A stretch of DNA of 64,000 nucleotides from Flaviflexus equikiangi (GCF_014069875.1 NZ_CP059676.1:1798001-1862000), one strand, 5' to 3'. Positions 46,037-57,964 are shown, counted from the first letter of the stretch. Numbers and translations: made by a program. Notes: a model not told the origin generated them from the sequence alone.

Positions 46037-47029
46037 ATGGCGAACCGGATCCGTCTTGCGGATGTTGCGGTCAGGGCTGGTGTCTCGACCGCAACCGTCT
46101 CTCGCGTGCTCAACGGGAAGTCGAGTGTCGCAGCCAGCACGCGGCAGACCGTGCTCGATGCTCTCGATGCTGTGGGTTTCGATCGCCCGCATCAGGCGAA
46201 GGAACGGCCACAGCTCGTCGGTGTGGTAGCCCCTGAGCTCACCAATCCGATTGCCCCACATTTCGTCCAGGAATTGGAGAGTCAGCTGTCTGCGGCGGGC
46301 TGCGCGCCCGTCCTGAGCACGCATGCGATCGGCAAGGACGACGCCTACCTCCGTCTCCTTCTCGACACTGGGGTATCGGGAATCATCTTCCTTGCGGGAC
46401 GGAGCGCCGGGCCGGGTTCCGACAGCGATCGACAGCTCATCGATGTTCCGTATGTGACGATCAATGGCTGGAATCCGACTATTGGTGTTCCGGACTTCTC
46501 TTCAGACGACGTCGAGGCGATCAAAGACTCTGTCCGTCATCTGCACCATGCTGGCCACCGTCACATCGGGCTCATGACCGGTCCTGAAAGGTTCCGGAAT
46601 GTGCAGGACATGGCGATCGGCTACCGCCAGGCGATGCTGGAGCTCTGCCCCGACGTCGATCAGCATGTCATCCACAGCCTGTTCTCGATCGAGGGCGGCC
46701 AGCTTGCCGCCGACCAGCTGCTCGATCATGACATCACGGGCATCATCTGCGGGTCGGACGTCATGGCCCTGGGTGCTATCCGACAGATCCGTCAGCGGGG
46801 CCTTGCAGTGCCCGAGGACGTGTCGATCATCGGCTACGACGATTCCCCCCTCATGGCCTTCACAGATCCTCCACTGACAAGCAACAGGCAGCCAGTGCGG
46901 CAGATCGTGTCCGGGGCAGTCGAAACGCTGATTGAGCTCATGTCGGGAAGCAACCCGCCGCGAGTGCCCGTGTCGTACCGAACCGAGCTCATTACTCGTG
47001 GATCATCCGGCTCCGCGCCAAAACGCTAG
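46037..47029 (+). CDS. LacI-family transcriptional regulator
   Basis: 330 residues. The N-terminal HTH and hinge helix (RLADVAVRAGVSTATVSRVLNG) are followed by a periplasmic-binding-protein-like sugar-sensing domain with SIIGYDDSPLMAFTDPPLTS near the C-terminus. GAGGGG precedes the ATG at 46037; the frame open to 45890 is spurious. It is 16 bases upstream of a GH13 alpha-glucosidase gene and probably represses it in response to a maltodextrin or isomaltose-type inducer; no operator was recognised. Confidence 0.93.
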   Translation: MANRIRLADVAVRAGVSTATVSRVLNGKSSVAASTRQTVLDALDAVGFDRPHQAKERPQLVGVVAPELTNPIAPHFVQELESQLSAAGCAPVLSTHAIGKDDAYLRLLLDTGVSGIIFLAGRSAGPGSDSDRQLIDVPYVTINGWNPTIGVPDFSSDDVEAIKDSVRHLHHAGHRHIGLMTGPERFRNVQDMAIGYRQAMLELCPDVDQHVIHSLFSIEGGQLAADQLLDHDITGIICGSDVMALGAIRQIRQRGLAVPEDVSIIGYDDSPLMAFTDPPLTSNRQPVRQIVSGAVETLIELMSGSNPPRVPVSYRTELITRGSSGSAPKR

Positions 47030-47045
47030 CCGGTACGATGAGGGA

Positions 47046-48656
47046 ATGACAACAAATCAATGGTGGCGATCGGCTGTCATCTACCAGGTATACCCCCGTT
47101 CCTTTAAGTCGAGCGGCGGCCCCGTCGGAGACCTTCGCGGCATCACCGAGAAGCTCGACTACATTGCGTCCGTCGGCGTCGACGCCGTCTGGCTGTCGCC
47201 CTTCTTCCGGTCTCCGCAGAACGATCACGGCTACGATGTGAGCGATTACAGGGATGTTGATCCACTGTTCGGCACACTCGCCGATGCTGAGGCGATGATT
47301 GCGCGAGCCAACGAGCTCGGCCTGAAGATCATCGTCGATCTGGTGCCCAACCACACGTCGAATGAGCATCCGTGGTTCCAGGAGGCCCTTCACGCAGCCC
47401 CTGGTTCACCTGCCCGCGAGCGCTACTGGTTCAGGGATGGGAGGGGCGAGTCGGGCGAGCTGCCTCCCACGGACTGGGAGAGCGTGTTCGGGGGCCCGGC
47501 ATGGACGAGGGTGGATGATGGTCAGTGGTATCTGCACCTGTTCGATACGAGCCAGCCTGACCTGAACTGGGAGAATCCCGAGGTGCGGGAGGAGTTCGAG
47601 TCGATCCTCCGGTTCTGGCTCGATCGGGGCGTTGCGGGCTTCCGTGTCGATGTGGCGCACGGTCTCATGAAGGATCCGGCCCTCCCGGATTGGCGTCATC
47701 AGTGGGCGATGGTGACGGGGCAGGAGGAGAACGATATCCCGCCCGCCCCGATGTGGGACCGGGATGCCGTCCACGAGATCTATCGTTCGTGGCGTCCCAT
47801 TCTCGATGAGTACGGCGCGATGATGTGTGCGGAGGCGTGGGTCATTGACGATGCTCGACGCTCTCTCTACGTCCGGGGCGATGAGTTCCATCAGTGCTTC
47901 AACTTCTCCTTCCTCGCATCGCCGTGGACTGCTGAAGATCTGAGGTCGACGATCCGCCGCTCGTACGAGGTGAACCGTAAGGTGGGCGCACCGACAACGT
48001 GGGTGCTGTCCAATCATGATGTTGTCCGCATCGCGTCGCGCCTCGGCCTTGAGCAGACTGGCAAGGGCCCGAACGGGATCTATGCCCACGATCCCCAGCC
48101 CGACCTGGAGCTCGGGGTGAAGCGTGCGCGTGCCGCCCACCTTCTCATGCTCGCCCTGCCCGGCTCGGCGTACCTGTACAACGGCGAAGAGCTCGGCCTG
48201 CCCGAACACACGGCTCTCCCCGATAGTGCGCGCCAGGATCCGACGTTCTTCCGCACGACGGGATTGGAGGCGGGACGGGATGGATGCCGGATTCCGCTGC
48301 CCTGGGCCTCGACAGAACCGGGTGCGGGATTCTCCCCCGATGGTCAGACCTGGCTGCCTCAGCCTGAGGGCTGGGCCGAGTATGCGGTGGATCGCCAAGA
48401 CGACGATCCCGAGTCCTACCTGAACTTCATGCGTGCCGCTCTCGCGAACCGTTCCCGGTTCGCCATGGCGGAGGCCACGATCCACGATGAGTCGTCTGAA
48501 GGCGTTCTGGACTACCGCGTGGGCGACGTCCGTGTCATCACCTGCTTCGACGACGAAGCACCCGTCCCTCAGGGGTGGCGGGTGCTCCTGTCGTCGTCTC
48601 CCGTGACGGACACGATTGGTCCGGACACGACGGTGTGGCTCACATCAGGGCGTTAG
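47046..48656 (+). CDS. GH13 alpha-glucosidase / oligo-1,6-glucosidase-like
   Basis: 536 residues from ATG 47046 (GAGGGA upstream). Catalytic regions: IIVDLVPNHTSNEHPWF, the nucleophile Asp in VAGFRVDVAHGLMK, the acid Glu in MMCAEAWV, and VLSNHDVVR. Size and motifs fit intracellular alpha-glucosidases of GH13. There is no signal peptide, so the substrate is imported short oligosaccharide. Exact linkage specificity cannot be read. In an operon with the LacI gene; its last 17 bases overlap the convergent thioredoxin-like gene. Confidence 0.92.
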   Translation: MTTNQWWRSAVIYQVYPRSFKSSGGPVGDLRGITEKLDYIASVGVDAVWLSPFFRSPQNDHGYDVSDYRDVDPLFGTLADAEAMIARANELGLKIIVDLVPNHTSNEHPWFQEALHAAPGSPARERYWFRDGRGESGELPPTDWESVFGGPAWTRVDDGQWYLHLFDTSQPDLNWENPEVREEFESILRFWLDRGVAGFRVDVAHGLMKDPALPDWRHQWAMVTGQEENDIPPAPMWDRDAVHEIYRSWRPILDEYGAMMCAEAWVIDDARRSLYVRGDEFHQCFNFSFLASPWTAEDLRSTIRRSYEVNRKVGAPTTWVLSNHDVVRIASRLGLEQTGKGPNGIYAHDPQPDLELGVKRARAAHLLMLALPGSAYLYNGEELGLPEHTALPDSARQDPTFFRTTGLEAGRDGCRIPLPWASTEPGAGFSPDGQTWLPQPEGWAEYAVDRQDDDPESYLNFMRAALANRSRFAMAEATIHDESSEGVLDYRVGDVRVITCFDDEAPVPQGWRVLLSSSPVTDTIGPDTTVWLTSGR

Positions 48657-49572
48657 CGAGCTGCTTGCGCGCCTCGGTGACGAGCGGTTCGTGGATGCCG
48701 ATGATGCTGAAGAGCTCGATGAGCCTCAGTCGGACACGATCTCGCTCGTCACCAGTCACGTGACGGATGACGCCCAGCAGGCGCGTGAGCGCCGCCTCGG
48801 GCCGCTGGATGGCGATCTCCATGTCGGCCGCCAGCAGGTGCGTCTCGATGTCCGTCTGCTCTGCGGTCGCCGCGACCGCGAGGACGTTCTGCGGGTCTCG
48901 GCCTGAGATGCGCTGGAAGAGCTCGACCTGGATGAGGCCCACCTTCGATGCTTCATCGCCGGGGTTGTCCTTGATGGCCAGGGTGTAGGCTTCGTGCGCC
49001 GCGTCGAGGTCTCCCCTGTCGAGTGCTGCCCGTGCCTCTTTGACATGTGGGGGCAGATCGGGCTCCGGAAGCGTGCCGTTCTCATCGCCGTCGAGCACGC
49101 CGCTCACGCCGAGCTGCTGTGATGCCTGCAGGACGCTGTCGAGTGCCTTCGTGACATCCTCTGGTCCCGCCGTGCCCTGGAACAGCGGCACGGGGTTGCC
49201 TCCGAGGACTGCCACGGTCGAGGGCACTGCCTGGATCTGGAAGGCTTGTGCGATCTGGCGTTCCGTATCGGCGTCGACCGTCCCGAGGCCGATCGCACCG
49301 TTCCTTCTCACGATCTCGGAGCTCAGGAGCTTCGCAAGCGTTTGGGATCCCTCGGAGCGTGCCGAGTGGAAGACGATGACGAGCGGCACGTGGAGGGACA
49401 GCTCGAGGAAGGACTGGAAGTTCTCCATCGTCAGCTCGCGAACGAACGGGCCGGGAACGACCTCGATGCCGTCCTTCGTCATCAGCTGTTCCTTCACCCT
49501 CTCCTGCTCTTTGGCGGGCGCGAGCGCGGACAGATCGACTGCCCCTCGAATGTTCAGCGGTGATTGGGTCAT
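48640..49572 (-). CDS. Thioredoxin-fold / TPR protein (YbbN/CnoX-like)
   Basis: 310 residues. The thioredoxin-like domain (about 45-150) lacks the CxxC: the site reads HSARSEGS, so it cannot do normal disulfide chemistry. A proline-containing QAVPSTVAV loop is kept. The C-terminal half has TPR-like helical repeats (ARAALDRGDLDAAHEAYTLAI). YbbN/CnoX proteins are chaperone-like holdases that pass clients to DnaK or GroEL; whether chlorine-regulated activity exists here is unknown. Corresponds to the Rv1324-type gene found near ATP synthase loci in mycobacteria. Confidence 0.85.
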   Translation of the reverse strand: MTQSPLNIRGAVDLSALAPAKEQERVKEQLMTKDGIEVVPGPFVRELTMENFQSFLELSLHVPLVIVFHSARSEGSQTLAKLLSSEIVRRNGAIGLGTVDADTERQIAQAFQIQAVPSTVAVLGGNPVPLFQGTAGPEDVTKALDSVLQASQQLGVSGVLDGDENGTLPEPDLPPHVKEARAALDRGDLDAAHEAYTLAIKDNPGDEASKVGLIQVELFQRISGRDPQNVLAVAATAEQTDIETHLLAADMEIAIQRPEAALTRLLGVIRHVTGDERDRVRLRLIELFSIIGIHEPLVTEARKQLANALM

Positions 49573-49609
49573 CCGTATCGTTTATCCTCTTCTATCTGCC
49601 GGGCGGATC

Positions 49610-50653
49610 TCAGTCCGGGCTGTTGTCGGCATTGTCGGTGACGTTGGTCAGTTCTGGGGTGGACGCCGCGATGATCTGGACGTTCCCTCCGCCCTTCGGC
49701 GGAATATAGAACGCGACTGTCACGAAGTACGTCGACGTCAGGGTTCCCTGGACATCGTATGTCGAATCGGCTTCACCGGTCATCCACTGCGCAAGCTCGT
49801 CACCCACCGTAATGGTCGAACCGGCTGTCGTCCGGTTGATGGTGACATCGTATTCGAACGCTCCCATCGTCACAGCGCCCCCGTCTTCCGTCGCCATCGA
49901 CAGCGGGCCGTGGTTGAGTGCACGGCCGGCGAGTGCAACGTCTCCCGTGCCGCCGAGGGATTCGGTGATGGAGTCGCGCTGGGCGTACAGGGACGTCGTC
50001 AGCGGGTCCTCTTCGAACGTCACGTCGGTCTCCCCGCCCTGCAGCCTCATCGCGAACTCCGTGACGGCCTGCTCGGGGCTCGTCGCGATCGTCTCCGCGA
50101 ACGTCTTGGCGATGGCATCCGTGTCGGTCGCGAACGTGATATCGACATCGGCTGGCACCAGATCGGCCGCGCCCCACAGTTTGTAGTTCTGGCGTCCGTT
50201 GGACTGGGAGAGGACCAGCAGCTGGTCGTTCGCGCCCGTCTCCGCGTTCGCTGTGAACACCATGGCGACACGGGGGAAGTCCGTTGATGTGCTCCACGTC
50301 GAGTCCGCATCGGTCGTCGAGATCGATTCGAGCCCCTCATCGCCGAAGCGCGCAGCATTGGCGAACATGGAGTCGAGCATGAGCTTCGCGGGTCCGCCCA
50401 CACGGTCGAGGACGTTCGCGGTCGAGCGCTCGGTGTATGCGGTCTCCAGCGCCAGCGAGATCCCCTCGAGGACCTGATCGGCCCGTTGCGATTGGCTCGC
50501 TCCGTTGTCGCTGACTGTCTCGTCAGTCGCCTCCTCCGACCCGGAGGGGGTCTGGACGATGGGGGTGGGGAGTTCGTCGGGCGCTGTCGAGCATGCCGAC
50601 AGGACGAGGCCTACCGACAGGGCAAGCGCCCACTGCTTCCTCTGTGTCTTCAT
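49610..50653 (-). CDS. Lipoprotein of unknown function
   Basis: 347 residues from ATG 50653 with AAGGAGG upstream. The signal peptide ends in LVLSACS (Cys21-type lipobox), then a Thr/Ser/Glu-rich linker and an all-beta-looking domain with FPRVAMVFTANAETGANDQLLVLSQ and a late FVTVAFYIPPKGGG. No recognised catalytic motif. It overlaps the upstream membrane-protein gene by 4 bases (ATGA), so the two products are made together and may interact at the membrane. Confidence 0.78.
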   Translation of the reverse strand: MKTQRKQWALALSVGLVLSACSTAPDELPTPIVQTPSGSEEATDETVSDNGASQSQRADQVLEGISLALETAYTERSTANVLDRVGGPAKLMLDSMFANAARFGDEGLESISTTDADSTWSTSTDFPRVAMVFTANAETGANDQLLVLSQSNGRQNYKLWGAADLVPADVDITFATDTDAIAKTFAETIATSPEQAVTEFAMRLQGGETDVTFEEDPLTTSLYAQRDSITESLGGTGDVALAGRALNHGPLSMATEDGGAVTMGAFEYDVTINRTTAGSTITVGDELAQWMTGEADSTYDVQGTLTSTYFVTVAFYIPPKGGGNVQIIAASTPELTNVTDNADNSPD

Positions 50654-51732
50654 CTGTCCTCCTTCGGGCCGAAGCCCCACAGAGAGCGCCATTCCGAAGA
50701 TGTTGGCCCGTCTGCTCTGTCGTCCTGTGCGTCTGCCGCGGACTCCGAGTCTGGCTCGCCCACGTCCGCTACCGTTGTCCATTCTTCCACCTGGTCGACG
50801 TTTTCCCCTTCCCCGGCACTGGTCGCGCCCAGGGAATCTTCAGCACCAGTATTATCCGGATCGTCTTCCGCGGCATCGCCCTCGGAATCGCCGGCGAGAT
50901 CATGGTCGTCGGAGACGTCGTGATCGGGACCGTGGCCTGACCGAGGCGGAAATATGCCGGCCCCGAATGCGCCGCCCGTCTCGCCCCGGATGTCGTCGCG
51001 CGGAACGGACTCGGATCCCGTTGGCTCTCCCTCGTCGAGGGTGATGGCCGCCATGACAGATGTCTCCGTCGCATCAGCCTCCCTGCGGCGTTCAGTCCGC
51101 TCGCGCAGCTCCCTGCGCCGCTCCACAACGGCACGCTCCTGGGCATGGTGCACGAAGAGCGCGCTGCCCGCGGCGAGGAGGACGATCCCTGCGATCATGA
51201 GCGGGATCGCCCACGGTGTCGACACGTCTCGCTCCCACGTCATGGTCAGCTCTGGAGTGGTGCCGTCCTGACCGACCGCGATCACGGACCAATCGCCGTC
51301 CGGGACGACGAAGTACAGTTCGACCGAGTCCTCAGCTGCAATGAGATTCCTGGGGTCGAAAAGATCGGAGCCCTGGAGGGATAGCGGCTCCTCGGGGGCG
51401 GTGCTGTCTGCCGGCTCCTCCACCGAGAGCGCTGTCCAGCTGGACAGACCGGTGATCGACGCGTGCGGTTCGTCTCCGAGCCAGATGGTCGCGATATCGC
51501 TGCTCGCCACCGCCATCTCAACCACCGTCCCCGGCGCCCGCGCCGTGACTCGGACTGTGTCGTTGACGAGCTCGAGCACTCCTGGGTCCGTGGCGATGAT
51601 GCCTGACTGGGATGTGGTGGCCGATGTGGCCTCTACGGTGGGGCTCGGCTTCCACCACGTGACAGAGCCGACGCCGACAACCATCAGCGCCATACCAACG
51701 ACCAGCATGATAGCTGCAATGAGTCGTCTCAC
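50650..51732 (-). CDS. Two-pass membrane protein of unknown function
   Basis: 360 residues, GTG start with GGAGGAAC upstream. An N-terminal helix (IAAIMLVVGMALMVVGVG) and a second (PWAIPLMIAGIVLLAAGSALFV, about 170-195) enclose an extracytoplasmic beta-rich domain (GTVVEMAVASSDIATIWLGD). The long cytoplasmic tail is first basic and helical (RRRELRERTERRRE), then strongly acidic and disordered. Family unknown. It is translationally coupled to the downstream lipoprotein gene. A signalling or envelope-assembly role would be speculation. Confidence 0.75.
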   Translation of the reverse strand: MRRLIAAIMLVVGMALMVVGVGSVTWWKPSPTVEATSATTSQSGIIATDPGVLELVNDTVRVTARAPGTVVEMAVASSDIATIWLGDEPHASITGLSSWTALSVEEPADSTAPEEPLSLQGSDLFDPRNLIAAEDSVELYFVVPDGDWSVIAVGQDGTTPELTMTWERDVSTPWAIPLMIAGIVLLAAGSALFVHHAQERAVVERRRELRERTERRREADATETSVMAAITLDEGEPTGSESVPRDDIRGETGGAFGAGIFPPRSGHGPDHDVSDDHDLAGDSEGDAAEDDPDNTGAEDSLGATSAGEGENVDQVEEWTTVADVGEPDSESAADAQDDRADGPTSSEWRSLWGFGPKEDR

Positions 51733-51887
51733 GTCGTTCCTCCTCGGTCTATAATCAGTGCCCCAGCTTAGTTGTATAACGATTTCATAAAGTAGTCTTT
51801 TGCGAAGAGCGTACTCAGTTTCACATACAGCAAGGCTACCGCCCGCGCCTGCACAGTAGGCTGGTGGGAGAATACGAAAGGATCGCC

Positions 51888-53084
51888 ATGGAGGAATCTC
51901 CGCAGTTCCCGATTGTCATGCGCGGATATGATCGCGCGCAGGTCGATCAGAAACTCCACTCTCTGAGCTCATCTCTCACGGAGACGAGAAGCCAGGTCGC
52001 GAGGCTCGACGGGGAGGTCTTGAAGCTGTCCGGAGAGCTCGCCGAAGCTCGACGGGAACTGGCTGAGAACGACCGCCCGTCCTACTCCGGTCTCGGTGCA
52101 CGGGTCGAGCGCCTCCTCCGATCGACCGAGGAGCAGTCCCTCGACATCGTGACCCGGGCGAATGCCGACGCGGAACGAACCCTCAACCGGGCAGGCGAAC
52201 AGGCCGCCGCCATGACCGACAGTGCTGAACGTCAGGCGGCAGAGCTCCTCGCGAAGGCGCGTCGCGACGCGGAAGACGAGACCGCGTCCGCTTCGGCGGC
52301 GGCCGCCGCCGAGCTCGACAATGCTCGGATCAAGGCCGAAGAGCTCGTGTCGTCCGCTGAGAGGGAAGCCCACAGGCTTCGGACCGAGGCGCAGGCCTAC
52401 ATCGCCGAGATCCGTTCGAAGGCCGAGTCCGAGACTCGTTCCCTTCGCACCGCGACAGAAGACGACCTGGCACGTGCACGCTCCGAACAGGAGCGGACGC
52501 TTGCGGATGAGCTCGCAGCGCATCGGACGAGGATTGCCGAGGAATCATCGGCACACAATGCCCGCCTGGCCGAGGAGGTGACGGAGCAGCGTGACCGTCT
52601 CGCTCGAGAGCAGGCTGAACACGACCGTCGCCTTGCCGCGGAGACCGCGGACCATCGAGAGCGTCTCACCGGGGAGGCGAAGAGATCTGCCGACACGCTC
52701 GCGCAGGAGGAGGCGAACCAGCGGCAGCTGATCGCCGACATGGTGTCGGAGGCCGAGGCCAAAGCATCGGATGCTGAACGTCGACTCTCGGAGGCGGTCG
52801 CTCGCGCCGAGAACCTTCGCACCACGTCCCAGGCCGATGCGTCGACAAGGATCGCGCACGCGACGGCCGAGGCCGAGGAGGTCCTGGCCGATGCTCGGAC
52901 GCAGGCTGGCGCAATTCTCGCGGAAGCGAGGGAATCTGCCCGCCTTGAACGTGAATCCGTGGCCGAACACGTCGCCCATCTCACGGCGCAGCGAGACTCC
53001 CTCACCTCCTACCTGGAGGATATTCGGGCACTGCTCCACTCCGACCAGGAGAAGATGCTGACGGACCTGACGGAGGAGAGCTAG
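51888..53084 (+). CDS. DivIVA-like coiled-coil protein
   Basis: 398 residues. The N-terminus has the DivIVA-type lipid-binding segment FPIVMRGYDRAQVDQKL, followed by a long, nearly continuous coiled coil rich in Ala, Glu, Arg (for example ERQAAELLAKARRDAEDE), ending SYLEDIRALLHSDQEKML. Such proteins organise polar growth or septum placement in actinobacteria (Wag31/Scy-like relatives). AAAGG precedes the ATG at 51888; the frame from 51864 is less likely. Its end overlaps the convergent hydrolase remnant by 4 bases. Confidence 0.85.
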   Translation: MEESPQFPIVMRGYDRAQVDQKLHSLSSSLTETRSQVARLDGEVLKLSGELAEARRELAENDRPSYSGLGARVERLLRSTEEQSLDIVTRANADAERTLNRAGEQAAAMTDSAERQAAELLAKARRDAEDETASASAAAAAELDNARIKAEELVSSAEREAHRLRTEAQAYIAEIRSKAESETRSLRTATEDDLARARSEQERTLADELAAHRTRIAEESSAHNARLAEEVTEQRDRLAREQAEHDRRLAAETADHRERLTGEAKRSADTLAQEEANQRQLIADMVSEAEAKASDAERRLSEAVARAENLRTTSQADASTRIAHATAEAEEVLADARTQAGAILAEARESARLERESVAEHVAHLTAQRDSLTSYLEDIRALLHSDQEKMLTDLTEES

Positions 53085-53846
53085 AGCAGGTCTGCGAGTT
53101 CTCGAGGCTTCTCGAGCGCGGTGAAATGCCCGGCACCGGGGATGGTGTGGACCGATGCGGCGCCCCGGTAACGGTTGGCGAGATCTGACATCATGTCCGC
53201 CGTGCACGCCGCATCCTCTAAACCTCTGATGAGGGTGAGGGGGCCGTCGAAGGAATCGATGAGGGGGCGCCTGTCCGGGCGCCCCGCCATCGCCCTCTGG
53301 ATCCACGCGAGAGAGTCGGGCCGGACCTCCGCGAGGCGCCGTTTCACATCCTCATAGACGTCCGCCCGGTCTTGCCGGGTCTCCCTCGACGTCATCGTCT
53401 CCGCCATCCCCAGCACGGTCGATGTGTCTCCCGAATCAGCTCGAATAGCCGCGTCGAGACGCTTCTGTCGTGCGGCCTCCGTGTCCGCACCGATGTTGGT
53501 GTCCATGAGGATGAGCCCTGCAACGAGGCTCGGTGCCTGCTCGAGGATGCTCATCGCCACCGCCCCTCCCATCGACAAAACCGCCGATGGTGCAGCGGTC
53601 GATGCCGAGCTCGCGAAGGTCGGAGATCACTGCCGCGGCATACGTGTCAAGGCTCGGCTGCTCCGCTCCGAGCGCGTCATCGATGGTCGAGGCGGGCGGG
53701 GACTGGCCGAAGCCCGGCGCATCGACCGTCAAGACCGCCTCCAGATGGGTTCTCAGCCGATCGAACATGGTCGAGTCGAGCGGCATAGCGTGCAGGAGCA
53801 GGAGGGGATCTCCGGTCCCTGTCTGGCGATATGAGAGGTAGGTCAT
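53081..53846 (-). pseudogene. Alpha/beta hydrolase, frameshifted at the nucleophile elbow
   Basis: Two frames together give a complete hydrolase of about 255 residues. The N-terminal part (53846 down to about 53580) has LLLLHAMPLDSTMFD and VDAPGFGQS. The remainder, in another frame, has the nucleophile elbow SMGGAVAMSIL, an Asp in RGLEDAACT and the catalytic His in GAGHFTAL. The break is a four-base T run (53577-53580 on the plus strand reads AAAA); removing one base restores GGLSMGG. Either a recent mutation or a sequencing error. If real, the enzyme is dead. Confidence 0.8.
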
Positions 53847-53859
53847 AGCCCTACTCTAG

Positions 53860-54167
53860 TCAGAAAAAGTATCCCCGAGTATCTCGCGCCCGCCAGCAGG
53901 CACTATGCCAATGCCGTCTGTTCTCGATGCCGACCTCGGGGCCCCACAGGGGGTGTCCTCGGTCCAGGCGACGACGTGCGGTGTGCCGATCCTGATGATC
54001 TGCTGGCAGCCCGGACACCGATATTCCTTCGCACCGGAGGGGATGGAGCGGACCTGGAAGATTCTGCCCCCTGGCCCTGTCTCCCGGCGCACTCCCCCGG
54101 TCGCACGGTCGATGTTGAGCGGTATGTGCCCGTCGCCGTATGGCCGCTTCCGAGATCTCTTCCCCAT
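53860..54167 (-). pseudogene. Conserved zinc-ribbon protein with a C-terminal frameshift
   Basis: Short actinobacterial conserved protein starting [18 protein letters not shown], with a CPGC pair in YRCPGCQQIIRIGTPHVVAW. In the raw frame the C-terminus turns into unrelated sequence (ending at 53856). After a G5 run (53949-53953 plus strand), the neighbouring frame continues as PEVGIENRRHWHSACWR and ends at 53860, which carries the His/Cys pair expected to complete the zinc site. Adding one base to the run restores the protein. ATG overlaps the nucS stop (TGATG). Role unknown; linked to nucS in actinobacteria. Confidence 0.72.
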
Positions 54168-54862
54168 CAGAACAGTCGATCCTCGACGTCGTCAGTCCCC
54201 TTCATTGCACCGTAGTCGAGCAGAAGGCAACGGATTCCCCGGTCCTCCGCCAATACTCGTGCCTGCGGCTTGATCTCCTGCGCGGCGAAGATCCCGGTGA
54301 CGGGTGCGAGCAGGGGGTCTCTGTTCAGGAGCTCCAGGTACCGGGTGAGCTGCTCGACGCCGTCGATCTCTCCCCGCCTCTTGACCTCGATCGCCACGTG
54401 GGCGCCGTCCGCGTCTTTCACCATGAGATCGACAGGGCCGATCGCGGTGGGAAACTCCCTGCGGACGAGGCGCGTGCCGGGGCCGACAAGATCCACCTGC
54501 TCTGCGAGCAGCTCCTGCAGGTGTGCTTCCACGCCGTCTTTGACGAGGCCGGGATCCTGGCCAAGCTGGCAGTCCATCTCGTCGAGGATGGTGAAGATGC
54601 GGATGTGCAGAGCATCGTTCGTCTTCGCGTTCGCAACAAGCCAGATCTGGGAGACGCCGGCGTCACGCTCCTCCTCCGTGACGTCGAGGATCGTCAACGT
54701 ACACGGGGCGCTCATCCAGTTGAGCGGCTTGTACGATCCCCCATCGGAGTGGATGAGGACGGATCCATCCGCCTTCATCATGATGAGGCGGGGAGCCTTG
54801 GGGAGATAGGCGTCGAGACGGCCTGAATAGTCAACGGAGCATTCTGCAAAGACAACACGCAC
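54167..54862 (-). CDS. nucS: Mismatch-specific endonuclease NucS (EndoMS)
   Basis: 231 residues, GTG start. The PD-(D/E)XK site is seen as Asp145 (GPVDLMVKD), Glu159 and Lys161 (AIEVKRRG), with QLTRYLELL following. NucS cuts both strands at mismatches and provides the non-canonical mismatch repair of actinobacteria that lack MutS/MutL. The C-terminus ends RLF, the beta-clamp-binding tail known for NucS. Lies between the DUF2550 gene and the zinc-ribbon gene, all on the minus strand. Confidence 0.95.
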   Translation of the reverse strand: MRVVFAECSVDYSGRLDAYLPKAPRLIMMKADGSVLIHSDGGSYKPLNWMSAPCTLTILDVTEEERDAGVSQIWLVANAKTNDALHIRIFTILDEMDCQLGQDPGLVKDGVEAHLQELLAEQVDLVGPGTRLVRREFPTAIGPVDLMVKDADGAHVAIEVKRRGEIDGVEQLTRYLELLNRDPLLAPVTGIFAAQEIKPQARVLAEDRGIRCLLLDYGAMKGTDDVEDRLF

Positions 54863-54872
54863 GCCCCCCAGT

Positions 54873-55289
54873 CTACATAGCGGTCGGTTCCTCCGTGGGA
54901 CGGGCCCCGTCCATCCACCCCACGAGGCCTGCCATCGACGACGTGGACATGGCCCACAGGAGGTCCTGGCCGTTGCAGGTGAGGTGGACGACGATCGTCC
55001 CGGCGCTCTCGTCGCGCTGATGGTAGTCGACGATAGAGAGGCGGTGCCGGGAGAAAGAGAGGGCGGGCTTGCGGGACAGGGAGCCTGCCCGGTACCAGGT
55101 GATGTATTCCGCTCCGAAAACGGCGATGCCCGAGCGCCACACGCCAGTTCCCATCTCGCTCACGGCGGTCTGGAATGAGCCCACGCGGCGGTAGAGCGCC
55201 CTCGTGCGCAATGCGGCCCAGAAAAGAATAACCCCGGCCACGATGAGCATGGCGATGACGACGCCAAACACAACAGCCGGGGTATTCAT
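54873..55289 (-). CDS. DUF2550 membrane-anchored protein
   Basis: 138 residues. One N-terminal transmembrane helix ([22 protein letters not shown]) is followed by a soluble domain with [26 protein letters not shown], typical of the DUF2550 family. Found immediately after atpC in many actinobacteria (Rv1312-like). It is 12 bases from atpC and probably co-transcribed with the ATP synthase. Function unknown. Confidence 0.85.
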   Translation of the reverse strand: MNTPAVVFGVVIAMLIVAGVILFWAALRTRALYRRVGSFQTAVSEMGTGVWRSGIAVFGAEYITWYRAGSLSRKPALSFSRHRLSIVDYHQRDESAGTIVVHLTCNGQDLLWAMSTSSMAGLVGWMDGARPTEEPTAM

Positions 55290-55301
55290 AGGTTTTCCGA
55301 T

Positions 55302-55576
55302 CTAGTCGTCTAACTCCTCTAGATCAAGATAGTTATCTCCCGCGTCGTCGACAACAATTGTCACGACGTCGGTGTCAACGACCACGAATCCGAGAGGAAT
55401 GTCGAAGGACTTCTCCGTTGACCCTGATCCTACTCGAACTGTGCCCGGTCGGAGGACGGCAAGCAACGGTTCGCGACCATCGAGAATGCCGAGCTCGCCA
55501 TCGAAAGCAGGGACGACGACGGAGTCGGCTTCGCCGCTCCAACTGTCCCCGCTACGTGCGACGATATCGACCTTCA

Positions 55577-55577
<1 letters not shown>
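55302..55577 (-). CDS. atpC: ATP synthase F1 epsilon subunit
   Basis: 91 residues, containing only the N-terminal beta-sandwich (VPAFDGELGILDGREPLLAVLRPG). The C-terminal helical hairpin that inhibits ATP hydrolysis in longer epsilons is essentially missing, as is common in actinobacteria. The stop is followed by a short acidic end (DLEELDD). The ATG overlaps the atpD stop (TGATG). Confidence 0.93.
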
Positions 55578-57962
<2,385 letters not shown>

Positions 57963-57964
57963 GG

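Noticed and set aside
53081-53846. Programmed ribosomal frameshifting in the alpha/beta hydrolase
   Set aside because: No slippery heptamer with downstream structure was evident, hydrolases of this family do not use it, and a neighbouring gene has a similar homopolymer slip, so mutation or sequencing error is simpler.
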